Shown here in pieces: positions 36,930-45,398 of a stretch of 64,000 nt of DNA; position 1 is the stretch's first letter; every line of letters starts with the position of its first letter. The position numbers were made by a program, and so were the translations under genes. The notes beneath the pieces are model-generated. The model saw nothing but the letters and a program-made list of their open reading frames with translations. It searched no databases and was not told the origin of the DNA. Source of the stretch: Agrobacterium vitis (GTDB lineage Bacteria; Pseudomonadota; Alphaproteobacteria; Rhizobiales; Rhizobiaceae); the NCBI RefSeq assembly GCF_014926405.1, contig NZ_JACXXJ020000005.1, positions 2,733,001 to 2,797,000 on the forward strand. The letters are read 5' to 3'.

Positions 36930-36989
36930 GCAATCCCCTGCGGTCAGTGGCTGCGCATTCACATCTGACGTAAGCAGTCAGTGACGAAG

Positions 36990-37024
36990 TTGTCTATACA
37001 ATCATGGGGAAATCACTTTCGCAA
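36990..37024 (-). promoter_or_regulatory. Candidate promoter with HutC-like operator
   Basis: TTGTCTATACAA (36990-37001) differs by one base from the perfect palindrome TTGTATATACAA, the style of HutC/GntR operators. On the minus strand its TTGTAT half can serve as a -10 box, with TTGCGA (37019-37024) as -35 after a 17-base spacer. It sits about 60 bases before the first gene of the leftward transporter-lyase run, so repressor binding would cover the -10. Confidence 0.55.
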
Positions 37025-37180
37025 GATGGCTAAAATATATTATTAGGACACCGTTAAGGTAGCGATTGCTGACATAGATCGACAGTCTGGGATCGCATCC
37101 CATTCTCCCGGCAACCGTTTGCGGAGCGGGGCGTACAACTGATACAGAATTACAAGCTGTAAAGTCCCATGCATTTTAAG

Positions 37181-37230
37181 AGGCGCATAGTACTGTAACG
37201 CTTTATAACTGTTGTTTAAGGTCTTAAACC
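37181..37230 (+). repeat. Dispersed intergenic repeat (copy D)
   Basis: Contains CTGTAACGCTTTATAACTG followed by TTG, closely matching CTGTAACGCCTTATATCTGC in copy E near 60040. The left part (GGCGCATAGTA) is a decayed version of the hairpin arms seen in copies C and E. Confidence 0.5.
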
Positions 37231-37346
37231 GATGACCGATCTACTGGGCGCTTTTCCGGTACTTGGTCAAATGGCGAGGATGCGCTGACTTCGGTAGTTT
37301 CCTGAAACCGTTGGAAGCAGGACACGTTTGCCGAATCCAAGAAATT

Positions 37347-37367
37347 AGTAGACCTTGAAGATCTACT
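37347..37367 (-). terminator. Possible terminator of tRNA-Thr
   Basis: AGTAGA/TCTACT stem with additional partial pairing, 32 bases downstream of the tRNA 3' end in the direction of transcription. The T-run is weak (AATTTCTT on the minus strand). Confidence 0.4.
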
Positions 37368-37398
37368 GTTTTCGATAGCGAATTCAGTGAAATGTTAG

Positions 37399-37474
37399 TG
37401 GTGCCGCTTGCAGGACTCGAACCTGCGACCCCATCATTACGAATGATGTGCTCTACCACCTGAGCTAAAGCGGC
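37399..37474 (-). tRNA. tRNA-Thr (anticodon CGT)
   Basis: A complete 76-base cloverleaf on the minus strand with encoded CCA. Acceptor stem GCCGCTT/AAGCGGC, D arm with AGCTCAGGTGGTAGAGC, anticodon stem CATCA/TGATG around loop TTCGTAA (anticodon CGT, codon ACG), and T arm GCAGGTTCGAGTCCTGC. Confidence 0.95.
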
Positions 37475-37557
37475 ACGCGAGGCCGAAGACCAGCCTGCGA
37501 TGTGTGCGGGTGGATACAGGCAAACATTGCAGATTTCAAGATGCCTTTTGGTATCCG

Positions 37558-38523
37558 TTACACTTTTCCGCAGATCCTGTCTCGGGCGGCGCGATATTCC
37601 GTGTCCAGTCGATCGACCAGCGCGGCAACGGGTTCCACGGCCTTGATGGCACCGATGCCTTGGCCGCAGCCCCAGATGTCCTTCCACGCTTTGGCGCCGG
37701 TGACGGCGCTGCCGAAATCCATCTTGCTGGGATCGGCTTCCGGCAATTTGTCCGGGTCCAGGCCCGAGGCAACAATGGATGAGCGCAGGTAATTGCCGTG
37801 AATGCCGGTAAAATAGTTAGAGTAGACGATATCGGTGGCGCTGGCCTCAACAAGAGCCTGCTTGTAGGCATCCGGCGCCCGCGCCTCTTGCGTGGCAATG
37901 AAGGGCGAACCGATATAGGCCATGTCGGCACCGGCTGCTTGAGCAGCAAGAATGGCGCCGCCGGTCGAGATCGAACCGGCAAGCAGCAACGGCCCATCGA
38001 ACCATTCGCGGATTTCCTGTAGGAGCGCGAAGGGTGACAACGTCCCTGCATGGCCACCAGCCCCTGCGGCAACCGCGATCAAGCCATCGGCGCCCTTGCG
38101 GATCGCCGAATGGGCATGGCGATTGTTGATCACGTCATGCAGCACGATACCGCCGTAAGAATGGATCGCGGCATTCACCTCCGGCACGGCGCCCAGCGAA
38201 GAGATGACGATCGGTACCTTGTATTTGACGCACATGCCCAGGTCGTGCTCCAGCCGTTTGTTGGAGCCGTGGACGATCTGGTTGACGGCGAACGGCGCAG
38301 CCGGACGCTCGGGATGGGCGCGGTCATGGGCGGCAAGCTCCTGGGTAATCTCATCCAGCCACTCGTCCAACTGCGCTTCCGGCCGGGCGTTCAACGCCGG
38401 AAAGGCGCCAACCACACCCGCCTTGCACTGCGCCACCGTCAGACGCGGATGCGAAATGATAAACAAAGGCGATGCAATCACCGGAAGTCTGAGGTGACGA
38501 GACAAGATATCTGGAAGAGCCAT
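37558..38523 (-). CDS. Nitronate monooxygenase family FMN enzyme
   Basis: A 321-residue TIM-barrel flavoprotein of the NMO / 2-nitropropane dioxygenase family. The N-terminal LPVIASPLFIISHP, the FMN-phosphate region AAGAGGHAG, and GSISTGGAILAAQAAGADMAYIGSPF are characteristic. These enzymes oxidise alkyl nitronates, including propionate-3-nitronate; some relatives act in enoyl or lipid metabolism. A LiuR-like palindrome like that before the fadD-like gene lies 22 bases upstream of the ATG, suggesting a shared regulator of fatty- or branched-acid catabolism. Confidence 0.83.
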   Translation of the reverse strand: MALPDILSRHLRLPVIASPLFIISHPRLTVAQCKAGVVGAFPALNARPEAQLDEWLDEITQELAAHDRAHPERPAAPFAVNQIVHGSNKRLEHDLGMCVKYKVPIVISSLGAVPEVNAAIHSYGGIVLHDVINNRHAHSAIRKGADGLIAVAAGAGGHAGTLSPFALLQEIREWFDGPLLLAGSISTGGAILAAQAAGADMAYIGSPFIATQEARAPDAYKQALVEASATDIVYSNYFTGIHGNYLRSSIVASGLDPDKLPEADPSKMDFGSAVTGAKAWKDIWGCGQGIGAIKAVEPVAALVDRLDTEYRAARDRICGKV

Positions 38524-38538
38524 TTGGGCCTCGAAAAA

Positions 38539-38560
38539 TTGACGTTCGCGTAAACGTCAA
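38539..38560 (-). promoter_or_regulatory. LiuR-like palindrome upstream of nitronate monooxygenase
   Basis: On the minus strand, TTGACGTTTACGCGAA (38545-38560) shares its first 12 bases with the box before the fadD-like gene and continues to a second CGTCAA, giving an outer dyad TTGACGTT/AACGTCAA across 38539-38560. It is 22 bases from the start codon. Confidence 0.55.
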
Positions 38561-38835
38561 AAGATTAGCAGACCTGTCGCCGGTTGAAAAGAGCAGAGCA
38601 GTTTGCCCACCAAGCTGAGAAGACCTAGATGTTGATCCGGCTAACAGCGGCAGCCGCACTGGCTCCAGAACCATCGCAAGCCGCTCGCCAGGCTTTATAA
38701 TGATGTTTTTCCACTATCGATCTGTCGGGGGATGGGCTGCGGGCTTGCGGTTTGCCTAGTCTCCGATTACCGATTCAAGGGAAGAAGAATGCCCGATACA
38801 TTTCGTCGCGGGCCATGAATGTGGAAAGGTCTCGC

Positions 38836-40104
38836 GTGAGCGGATTGGAAACGGCCATCAGAAGCGCCCTCGACCGGTCGGAGCGATCGCGGGCTGAAGT
38901 TCGGGCCAGAATTTACCAGTCTGCGCGACAGGCTCTGGAAGCAGGCCTCAAGAAGCAGAATGTCAATGATCCGGAGACCGTGGCCGAGCAGCGCCATCGG
39001 TTGGAAGCGACCATTCATGCGATCGAGCAGCAGGAGCGGGCACGGCTGAAAGCCGAAGCCGCAGTTGAGCCTGTGTCACGCGCTCCGGTTCCGCCGCCCA
39101 CGTCGCCACCTCTCTCGACATCAACGCCGCCAAGAGGTCCCGCGCCATCGGTCTCAGCCGATGCGAACGCTCCCGGCGACGATTCAGCCTCGCTGTCCTT
39201 CGGCGTCGATCGGGATCACGGGCGGCCTGCCGAACCAAGCCTCGACCTTGATGATGTACGGGCCGAACGGCATGACCGGGCGGATCCGGCAGGCATGTCG
39301 AGTTTTGCTTCGTTTTCGGCCCGGCCAAAGAGTGCAGAGCCAGAGAGCGCGGAAGACGAATTTGACGAAGAGCCTGTCCGTGGCATGCGGGCGGAGCCCG
39401 TTGCAAAGCCACGCCGTCGCCGGGGCGTCCTGTCGCGCTTGCTAATTTCCGTCACCCTCCTGTCATCCATCGGCATTGCGGCTTGGTGGGTCTATTCCAC
39501 CGGCCTGTTGCTGTCTCCTGACCAACGGCAGACGGGCGCGCCCTCACCGACGCCGACTGTGTCGTCGGAAGACTTCAATGGCGACCAGCCCACCGATCAA
39601 TCCGGCGGCGAAGCGGCAAACGAGCCAAAGACAATCGATCCGCAACGCGGTTTTTCCAATGATTGGATAGAGGCCTTCCAGCCCGGCGACGCCTCGAAAA
39701 TCAAGGCAAGGCCAAATGCCACGGCGGAAGTAGTCGGCGCCAGCGATGGCCAGGCTGTCCATATCGTTTCACGCAGCACCGACATGGATGGGACGGCCGC
39801 CATCGAAATCGCGCCTGACCTGTTGCGACAAATGGCTGGAGGAACCTCGACCATCGCCCTGACTGTGCAGTCCTTTGGTGAAAAACCGGTTCAGTTCTCG
39901 CTGAGTTGCGCGTTTGATCGTCTGGGTGACTGTGCCCGTCACCGCTTCACAGCCAATCCGGAAAAAGCCGACCTGTTGTTTCGAGTGACCCTGCCGAACG
40001 GCATCGCTCCCAACGCGCCTGGGCAGCTTCTGATCAACGCCGATATCAGCGGTCAGGGCAATGGCATCAATCTTTATGCTGTACGTGTTCTTCCCGGCAA
40101 GTGA
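38836..40104 (+). CDS. Membrane-anchored protein of unknown function
   Basis: About 422 residues from the GTG at 38836 (AAAGG upstream; start SGLETAIRSALDRSERS). Residues 1-75 are helical and charged, followed by a Pro/Ser/Ala-rich linker, a basic cluster (KPRRRRGVLSR) and one transmembrane helix at roughly 203-222. The extracytoplasmic part contains a second linker and a C-terminal beta-rich domain of about 150 residues with two Cys (SLSCAFDRLGDCARHR) that could form a disulfide. I recognise it only as a conserved rhizobial type; it may be a cell-envelope or regulatory anchor. Longer starts (38752, 38815) are possible. Confidence 0.65.
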   Translation: MSGLETAIRSALDRSERSRAEVRARIYQSARQALEAGLKKQNVNDPETVAEQRHRLEATIHAIEQQERARLKAEAAVEPVSRAPVPPPTSPPLSTSTPPRGPAPSVSADANAPGDDSASLSFGVDRDHGRPAEPSLDLDDVRAERHDRADPAGMSSFASFSARPKSAEPESAEDEFDEEPVRGMRAEPVAKPRRRRGVLSRLLISVTLLSSIGIAAWWVYSTGLLLSPDQRQTGAPSPTPTVSSEDFNGDQPTDQSGGEAANEPKTIDPQRGFSNDWIEAFQPGDASKIKARPNATAEVVGASDGQAVHIVSRSTDMDGTAAIEIAPDLLRQMAGGTSTIALTVQSFGEKPVQFSLSCAFDRLGDCARHRFTANPEKADLLFRVTLPNGIAPNAPGQLLINADISGQGNGINLYAVRVLPGK

Positions 40105-40210
40105 TGGCGGTGGCAGTATCGTTATCTCGACCGAAACCCGAAAAGATACTGCCGCACGCCAAAACTGCTGAATGTCCGCTTGAAAAACACCCTGCGGACA
40201 ACGTCCGCCG

Positions 40211-41095
40211 TCAGAGAATATCCGGCGCCTCTGCGACGATCTTTTTGTCAATCTCGCCGATCGCCTTTATGTCGCGCCCTTCATAGTCAAGGGAAAGCAG
40301 CATATGCCTTATGACATTGAGGTGAGCCCGGCGCTTGTCATTGGCCTTGGCTACAATCCATGGGGCGTGCTTGGTATGGGTTTCCTTCAGCATCCGGTCG
40401 CGTTTTTCGGTATAATCGCCCCATTTATCCAGGGCGGCAATGTCCATGGGCGATAGTTTCCAGACCTTCAGCGGATCGTGACGGCGGTCATGAAATCGCT
40501 TGATCTGCATTTCCTGGCCGATATCGAGCCAGAATTTGAAGAAGTAAATGCCCTCCTGCCCGATCAGCTTTTCAAACCGTGGCGCCTGTTCCAGGAAATG
40601 CTCGTATTGGTCGGGCGTGCAAAAACCCATGACCGGCTCCACAACTGCTCGATTGTACCATGAACGGTCGAACAACGACATGTCGCCGCCGCCCGGAAAA
40701 TGGGTGATATAGCGCTGAAAATACCATTGACCGAGTTCCGTTTCTGATGGCTTGGTCAAGGCGACGTTGTGGACCGATCGAGGATTCATATATTCGAGAA
40801 TGGAGTGGATCGTGCCGCCTTTGCCAGCCGCATCTCGCCCCTCGAACAGGGCCATCACCCGTTTGCGGGTCGATTGCAGCCAATACTGCACCTTAACCAG
40901 TTCGATCTGGAGTTTTTTCAACTCCTCATCATAGACCTCTCTTTTCAACTTCTTGTCATAGGGATGACCGCCAGAGCTCAGCGCTTCCTTTTCAACCCAG
41001 TCCGGCAGAACCGGATCGTCGATATCAAAGGCGCGCAATTCACCCCTGATCCGCAAAGTTACGCCACGACTGCCTGCCTGCTGCTCATCACCCAT
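40211..41095 (-). CDS. ppk2: Polyphosphate kinase 2 family protein
   Basis: A 294-residue single-domain PPK2 (class I). Walker [10 protein letters not shown] is at 87-94, the Walker B-like FDRSWYNRA at 142-150 and the lid region has [16 protein letters not shown]. It transfers phosphate between polyphosphate and nucleoside diphosphates (GDP or ADP) in the cytoplasm. It is divergent from phoR with 209 bases between, a sensible context as polyP is the phosphate store. A weak stem (TGTCCGC/GCGGACA, 40173-40200) follows the gene. Confidence 0.9.
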   Translation of the reverse strand: MGDEQQAGSRGVTLRIRGELRAFDIDDPVLPDWVEKEALSSGGHPYDKKLKREVYDEELKKLQIELVKVQYWLQSTRKRVMALFEGRDAAGKGGTIHSILEYMNPRSVHNVALTKPSETELGQWYFQRYITHFPGGGDMSLFDRSWYNRAVVEPVMGFCTPDQYEHFLEQAPRFEKLIGQEGIYFFKFWLDIGQEMQIKRFHDRRHDPLKVWKLSPMDIAALDKWGDYTEKRDRMLKETHTKHAPWIVAKANDKRRAHLNVIRHMLLSLDYEGRDIKAIGEIDKKIVAEAPDIL

Positions 41096-41304
41096 TCCAT
41101 TCTCCCTGTCGCCGCACTGTGTGATTTGAGTATATTGACCATGAAACTGTCAAAATCTTCAACAACCTGTTTGAAACGTGGGAGTGCGACGCTTCGTTCC
41201 CGTCCGTGCGTTGACATTCATTCGTGCGTAGGCGGTAAAAACCTGTCATGCAACAGGAATAGGGTATCTCTCCAGCCCACCCATACCGCCGCCGGAGGTT
41301 TTCA

Positions 41305-42564
41305 TTGAAGCAGTTATTTCCATCCTGGCGGCGCTTTGGCGAGCGATTGCGCGACCGCTGGGATTTTATCCTCCTGGCGATCCTGGTCTCCGGCTCGTCG
41401 GTGTTGGCCGGTGCCGATAGCGAGTTCGGCGTCGTCTTGCTGCTCTTTTCGCTGATGGTCATCCTGCTCTATAAGGGCGCAGAAGACAAAGATCCGCCGG
41501 TGCATTTCCCTGTGGCAGCCTCGCCTGTCTTGCCGCACGGCGAGGAAGTTGAAGGGCTTGTGCAGGCGACGATCGCGGCCATCGACCTGCCCTGCGTGGT
41601 CTTCGGCTCGGATGGAGGCGTCGTCTTCCAGAATGGCGCCGCCGAAAAGGCGTTTGGCAAACTGGAAACCGGCGTGCATATTTCTGCCCGTTGGCGGTCA
41701 CCCGGCATTCTCGATATGGTGCGCGAGACCGTCGGCAATGGCTTGCCCAACCAGATCGAACATTCCGAGGTGCTGCCCTCCGAGCGGGTCTTCGCGGTGC
41801 GGGTCGCGCCCCTGTCCCTACCGCAACTGAAGCGGGATTCTGCCCTTTTCGTCATGACGTTTCGCGATATTTCGGAACTGCGCCGGATCGACAGAATGCG
41901 TTCGGATTTCGTCGCCAATGCCAGCCACGAACTGCGCACGCCGCTTGCCTCTTTACGCGGTTTCATCGAGACCCTGCTCGGCCCCGCCCGCAACGACCTG
42001 AAGGCGCAAGAGCGCTTTCTTGGCATCATGCTGGATCAGGCCAACCGGATGAGCCGGCTGGTGGACGATCTGCTGTCCCTGTCACGGCTAGAGTTGAAAG
42101 CCCATCTGGCGCCTGACCAGAAAGTGTCGCTCCAGCCCGTTCTAAGCCATGTGCGGGACAGCCTGACCCCACTCGCCGCAGAGCTGGATGTGGATCTGCG
42201 CCTGCATCTGCCACAGGAGAGCATCGAGGTCACAGGCGACCGCGACGAACTGATCCAGGTTTTCGAAAACCTGATCGAAAATGCCTGTAAATATGGCCAG
42301 GAAGGCAAGCAGGTGGACGTCTTTCTACGCCAGAAAACAAGCGGCGTGGAAGTCAGCGTGGTGGATAAGGGGCCGGGCGTGCCTGCCGAGGATGTGCCGC
42401 GCCTGACGGAACGCTTTTACCGTGTCAGTGTTGCCGATAGCCGCTCAAAAAAAGGGACCGGGTTGGGGCTTGCCATCGTCAAGCATATCCTGACCCGCCA
42501 CCGCGCGCGGCTGATCATCCGCTCTGAACTAGGGCAGGGGACCGACTTTACCGTCCGATTTTGA
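41305..42564 (+). CDS. phoR: Phosphate regulon sensor histidine kinase PhoR
   Basis: A 419-residue sensor kinase. Two membrane segments (about 22-37 and 41-56) with almost no periplasmic loop, a PAS domain (about 85-190), HisKA with His208 in NASHELRTP, and a HATPase domain with NLIENACKYG, DKGPGVP and GTGLGLAI. This is the PhoR layout, in which phosphate status is read through PstSCAB/PhoU. Translation starts at a TTG with GGAGG eight bases upstream; no better ATG exists. It is the first gene of the phoR-pstSCAB-phoU-phoB block. Confidence 0.9.
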   Translation: MKQLFPSWRRFGERLRDRWDFILLAILVSGSSVLAGADSEFGVVLLLFSLMVILLYKGAEDKDPPVHFPVAASPVLPHGEEVEGLVQATIAAIDLPCVVFGSDGGVVFQNGAAEKAFGKLETGVHISARWRSPGILDMVRETVGNGLPNQIEHSEVLPSERVFAVRVAPLSLPQLKRDSALFVMTFRDISELRRIDRMRSDFVANASHELRTPLASLRGFIETLLGPARNDLKAQERFLGIMLDQANRMSRLVDDLLSLSRLELKAHLAPDQKVSLQPVLSHVRDSLTPLAAELDVDLRLHLPQESIEVTGDRDELIQVFENLIENACKYGQEGKQVDVFLRQKTSGVEVSVVDKGPGVPAEDVPRLTERFYRVSVADSRSKKGTGLGLAIVKHILTRHRARLIIRSELGQGTDFTVRF

Positions 42565-42624
42565 CAGATTTCGCGTCTCTTTTTAACTCTTGGAATATTT
42601 ATATAGATATATCAAATGGTTGAA

Positions 42625-42653
42625 CTGTCACAAATGTTTCACCTAACTGACAT
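42625..42653 (+). promoter_or_regulatory. Triple Pho box upstream of pstS
   Basis: Three 7-base half-sites, CTGTCAC (42625), GTTTCAC (42636) and CTGACAT (42647), each exactly 11 bases apart with A/T-rich spacers, the pattern recognised by PhoB dimers. It is 105 bases before the pstS ATG and should drive induction under phosphate limitation. Confidence 0.8.
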
Positions 42654-42757
42654 AAAAGCAAAGCCTGTCGGGGCTTAAGAACAAGCCGCCGGAGCACGGC
42701 GATTGTAAGCGACAGACGCTTGCATCCCACACGAAAGCTCATTCTCGGGAGAGATAA

Positions 42758-43783
42758 ATGAATATGCTGAAATTGTCCGTAGCGGCTCTGGTCGCCTCAG
42801 TCGCCTTTGCTGGCGCCGCCGCTGCGCGTGATCAGGTCCAGATCGCTGGTTCCTCCACCGTTCTTCCCTATGCCAAGATCGTTGCTGAAACCTTTGGCGA
42901 GACCTTTACCAAGTTCAAGACCCCGGTCGTTGAATCCGGCGGCACCGGCGCTGGCCTGAAGGAATTCTGCAAGGGCGTTGGTCCGGAAACCATCGATATC
43001 GCCAATGCATCGCGTCCGATCAACAAGTCCGAAGCCGAAGCCTGTAAGGCTGCTGGCGTGACCGACATCCAGGAAGTCAAGTTCGGCTATGACGGCATCG
43101 TTTTCGCCGTCGACAGCTCCAACAAGGACCTGGCTCTGGTGCCGACCGACCTTTACAAGGGTCTGGCTGCTGAAGTCGTGGTTGACGGCAAGCTTGTTGC
43201 CAACCCCTACAAGAAGTGGTCGGAAGTCAACAAGAGCCTGCCGGACACCGATATCATGGCGTTCATTCCGGGCGAAAAGCACGGCACGCGCGAAGTGTTC
43301 GAAGTCAACGTCCTCCAGCAGGGCTGCAAGGACGCCGGTGCTCTTGACGTCATCAAGGCTGCCGTTGGCGAAAAGGATGCGCCTAAGAAGTGCATCGCCG
43401 TGCGTAAGGATGGCAAGGCTGTCGATATCGACGGCGATTACAGCGAAACGCTGGCCCGCATCGCTGCCAACAAGACCGCCATTGGCGTATTTGGCCTGTC
43501 CTTCTATGAAAACAATGCAGACAAGCTGAAGGTTGCCACCGTTTCCGGCGTCAAGCCTTCGGTTGAGACCGTTGCCACCGGCAAATACCCGGTTTCGCGT
43601 CCGTTGTTCTTCTACGTCAAGAAGGCCCATCTCGGCGTTATCCCTGGCATGAAGGAATATGTCGACTTCTTCCTGTCCGAGCAGATGATCGGCACTGACG
43701 GTCCGCTGGCCAATTACGGCCTGGTTCCGGCTCCCGACAAGGAGCGCGAAGAGTTCCGCGCCAAGTTCACCGCTGGCAAGTAA
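42758..43783 (+). CDS. pstS: Phosphate ABC transporter substrate-binding protein
   Basis: A 341-residue periplasmic phosphate receptor with a signal peptide cut near residue 23 (AAA/RD). IAGSSTVLPY, the ESGGTGAGLKEFCKG loop and the GEKHGTREVFE segment supply the phosphate ligands. It belongs to the PstS type seen in proteobacterial and cyanobacterial systems with a conserved disulfide. It is preceded by Pho boxes and followed by a large stem-loop, which probably lets it accumulate above the membrane subunits. Confidence 0.93.
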   Translation: MNMLKLSVAALVASVAFAGAAAARDQVQIAGSSTVLPYAKIVAETFGETFTKFKTPVVESGGTGAGLKEFCKGVGPETIDIANASRPINKSEAEACKAAGVTDIQEVKFGYDGIVFAVDSSNKDLALVPTDLYKGLAAEVVVDGKLVANPYKKWSEVNKSLPDTDIMAFIPGEKHGTREVFEVNVLQQGCKDAGALDVIKAAVGEKDAPKKCIAVRKDGKAVDIDGDYSETLARIAANKTAIGVFGLSFYENNADKLKVATVSGVKPSVETVATGKYPVSRPLFFYVKKAHLGVIPGMKEYVDFFLSEQMIGTDGPLANYGLVPAPDKEREEFRAKFTAGK

Positions 43784-43788
43784 GACTT

Positions 43789-43823
43789 TGAGGCTGGCGC
43801 GGACACTGTCTGCGCCAGCCTCA
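43789..43823 (+). terminator. Stem-loop between pstS and pstC (attenuating or mRNA-stabilising)
   Basis: TGAGGCTGGCGC / GCGCCAGCCTCA, a perfect 12-base stem, with GACA/TGTC continuing the pairing inside. There is no T-run after it, so it is more likely a 3' stabiliser or partial terminator than a full stop, as expected after a highly expressed binding-protein gene. Confidence 0.65.
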
Positions 43824-43910
43824 TCATGATGTTGCGGTTGATGTTTATTGATGACGTAACATGCGGCCCAGCCCTTGGCGGCAGGGCGTGGAGAGGCCGG
43901 GGATGGTAGA

Positions 43911-45398
43911 ATGAGTACGTCAATCCTAATTTTTATCGTCATAGCTATCGGGATCATCGGCTATCTGCTGGGCTCGTCAAGGGCACAGTCGCTCGCACAA
44001 GGCCGTGCGTCTGCCCTGCATTCCCGCTATGGCTATCATGGCAGTTTTGTTTCTATTCTGGCAGTTGTACCCGCCTTCCTGGTGCTGGGTCTCTGGATGG
44101 CGATTGCGCCATCGCTGATCGAAACGCGTGTACGCGATGCGATGCCCGATGCGGTCAAGGCACAGGCCGGAGCCACCCAGAACCTCAATTACGGCACCAT
44201 CGGTGCAATCGCTCGTGGCCTGAAAAGCCTTGACGACGACCAATTGGCCAAGTTGAAAAGCGCAGATGCCACGACTGCCCGCACAATGCTGGCCGAACAA
44301 GGCGTACCGCTGGCCGGCGAGCCTGAGCCCTACATGATCGTGGCTGCCGAGGCCTTGAACGGCATGCGCGCCATCAACGACCTGGCGCTGACCATCGTGG
44401 TAATCGCCACCTCGCTCGCAGGCGCCCTGTTCGGGCTTCGGTTGATCGCGCCACGCTTTCGCGCCCGCAATCGGGTGGAGCAAGCCATTCAGGCGGCCTT
44501 GGTCATCTGCTCTTCCATCGCCATCTTGACGACAGTCGGCATCATCATGTCGATGCTGACGGAAGCCACCCACTTCTTCCGGGAGGTTCCGGCCTGGCGG
44601 TTCTTCTTCGGGACGGTCTGGGATCCTCGCTTTGCCGCTGCTGGCGCCACCGATACCGGCGGCCAGTTCGGATTGATCCCGCTTCTGCTCGGCACACTCT
44701 ATATCGGCGTGGTCGCCATGCTGTTTGCCGTGCCCGTCGGTCTGTTTGCTGCCATCTACATGGCCGAATATGCCTCGCCACGGCTGCGCTCGATCACCAA
44801 GCCACTGCTGGAAGTGCTGGCCGGTATTCCGACCATCGTCTACGGCTTCTTCGCGCTGACCTCGGTCGGTCCGTTCCTGCGGGATATCTCCGCCAAGATC
44901 AACGGCATCGCCACCGGCGATTTCGTCAGTTTCATCCAGGCACAGAGCGTGCTGACGGCAGGCTTCGTGATGGGGATCATGCTGATCCCCTATGTCTCCT
45001 CCCTGTCGGACGACATCATCACCGCCGTGCCACGCTCGCTCCGGGATGGTTCGCTTGGCCTTGGCGCCACGCGGTCAGAAACGGTCAAGCGGGTGATCCT
45101 GCCGGCAGCACTTCCGGGTATTGTCGGCGCGCTGCTGATGACGGCATCGCGTGCTATCGGCGAAACCATGATCGTGGTGCTGGCCGCAGGCGTTGCCGCG
45201 CGCATCCAGCTTAATCCTTTCGAGCCGATGACAACGGTCACCGTCAAGATCGTCAATCAGTTGACCGGCGACCTTGAATTCACCTCGCCGCAAACGCTGG
45301 TAGCCTTCGCGCTGGGTATTACCCTGTTTGCCATCACGCTTTGCCTTAATATCTATGCGCTTTACATCGTGCGCAAATACCGGGAGCAGTACGAATGA
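43911..45398 (+). CDS. pstC: Phosphate ABC transporter permease PstC
   Basis: A 495-residue permease, longer than enteric PstC (about 320) because of an N-terminal extension of two membrane segments and a periplasmic domain (roughly 1-200). The C-terminal transport domain includes GLFAAIYMAEYASPRLR, LAGIPTIVYGFFAL and the EAA loop SLRDGSLGLGATRSETVKRVILPAALPG. The start at 43911 (MSTSILIFI) was chosen because the sequence before it is not hydrophobic. It overlaps pstA by ATGA. Confidence 0.9.
   Translation: MSTSILIFIVIAIGIIGYLLGSSRAQSLAQGRASALHSRYGYHGSFVSILAVVPAFLVLGLWMAIAPSLIETRVRDAMPDAVKAQAGATQNLNYGTIGAIARGLKSLDDDQLAKLKSADATTARTMLAEQGVPLAGEPEPYMIVAAEALNGMRAINDLALTIVVIATSLAGALFGLRLIAPRFRARNRVEQAIQAALVICSSIAILTTVGIIMSMLTEATHFFREVPAWRFFFGTVWDPRFAAAGATDTGGQFGLIPLLLGTLYIGVVAMLFAVPVGLFAAIYMAEYASPRLRSITKPLLEVLAGIPTIVYGFFALTSVGPFLRDISAKINGIATGDFVSFIQAQSVLTAGFVMGIMLIPYVSSLSDDIITAVPRSLRDGSLGLGATRSETVKRVILPAALPGIVGALLMTASRAIGETMIVVLAAGVAARIQLNPFEPMTTVTVKIVNQLTGDLEFTSPQTLVAFALGITLFAITLCLNIYALYIVRKYREQYE

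Larger units (their letters stand above)
36930..37398. other. Intergenic region upstream of the transporter-lyase operon
   Basis: 469 bases without a supported gene. It contains the HutC-like operator and promoter, the degenerate repeat at 37181-37230, and a stem-loop downstream of the tRNA gene at 37347-37367. The small open frame running leftward from 37687 crosses the tRNA and is not a gene. Confidence 0.5.

Noticed and set aside
41147..41180. Possible Pho box between ppk2 and phoR
   Set aside because: Only the first half-site (CTGTCAA) is reasonable; following units at 11-base spacing are poor.
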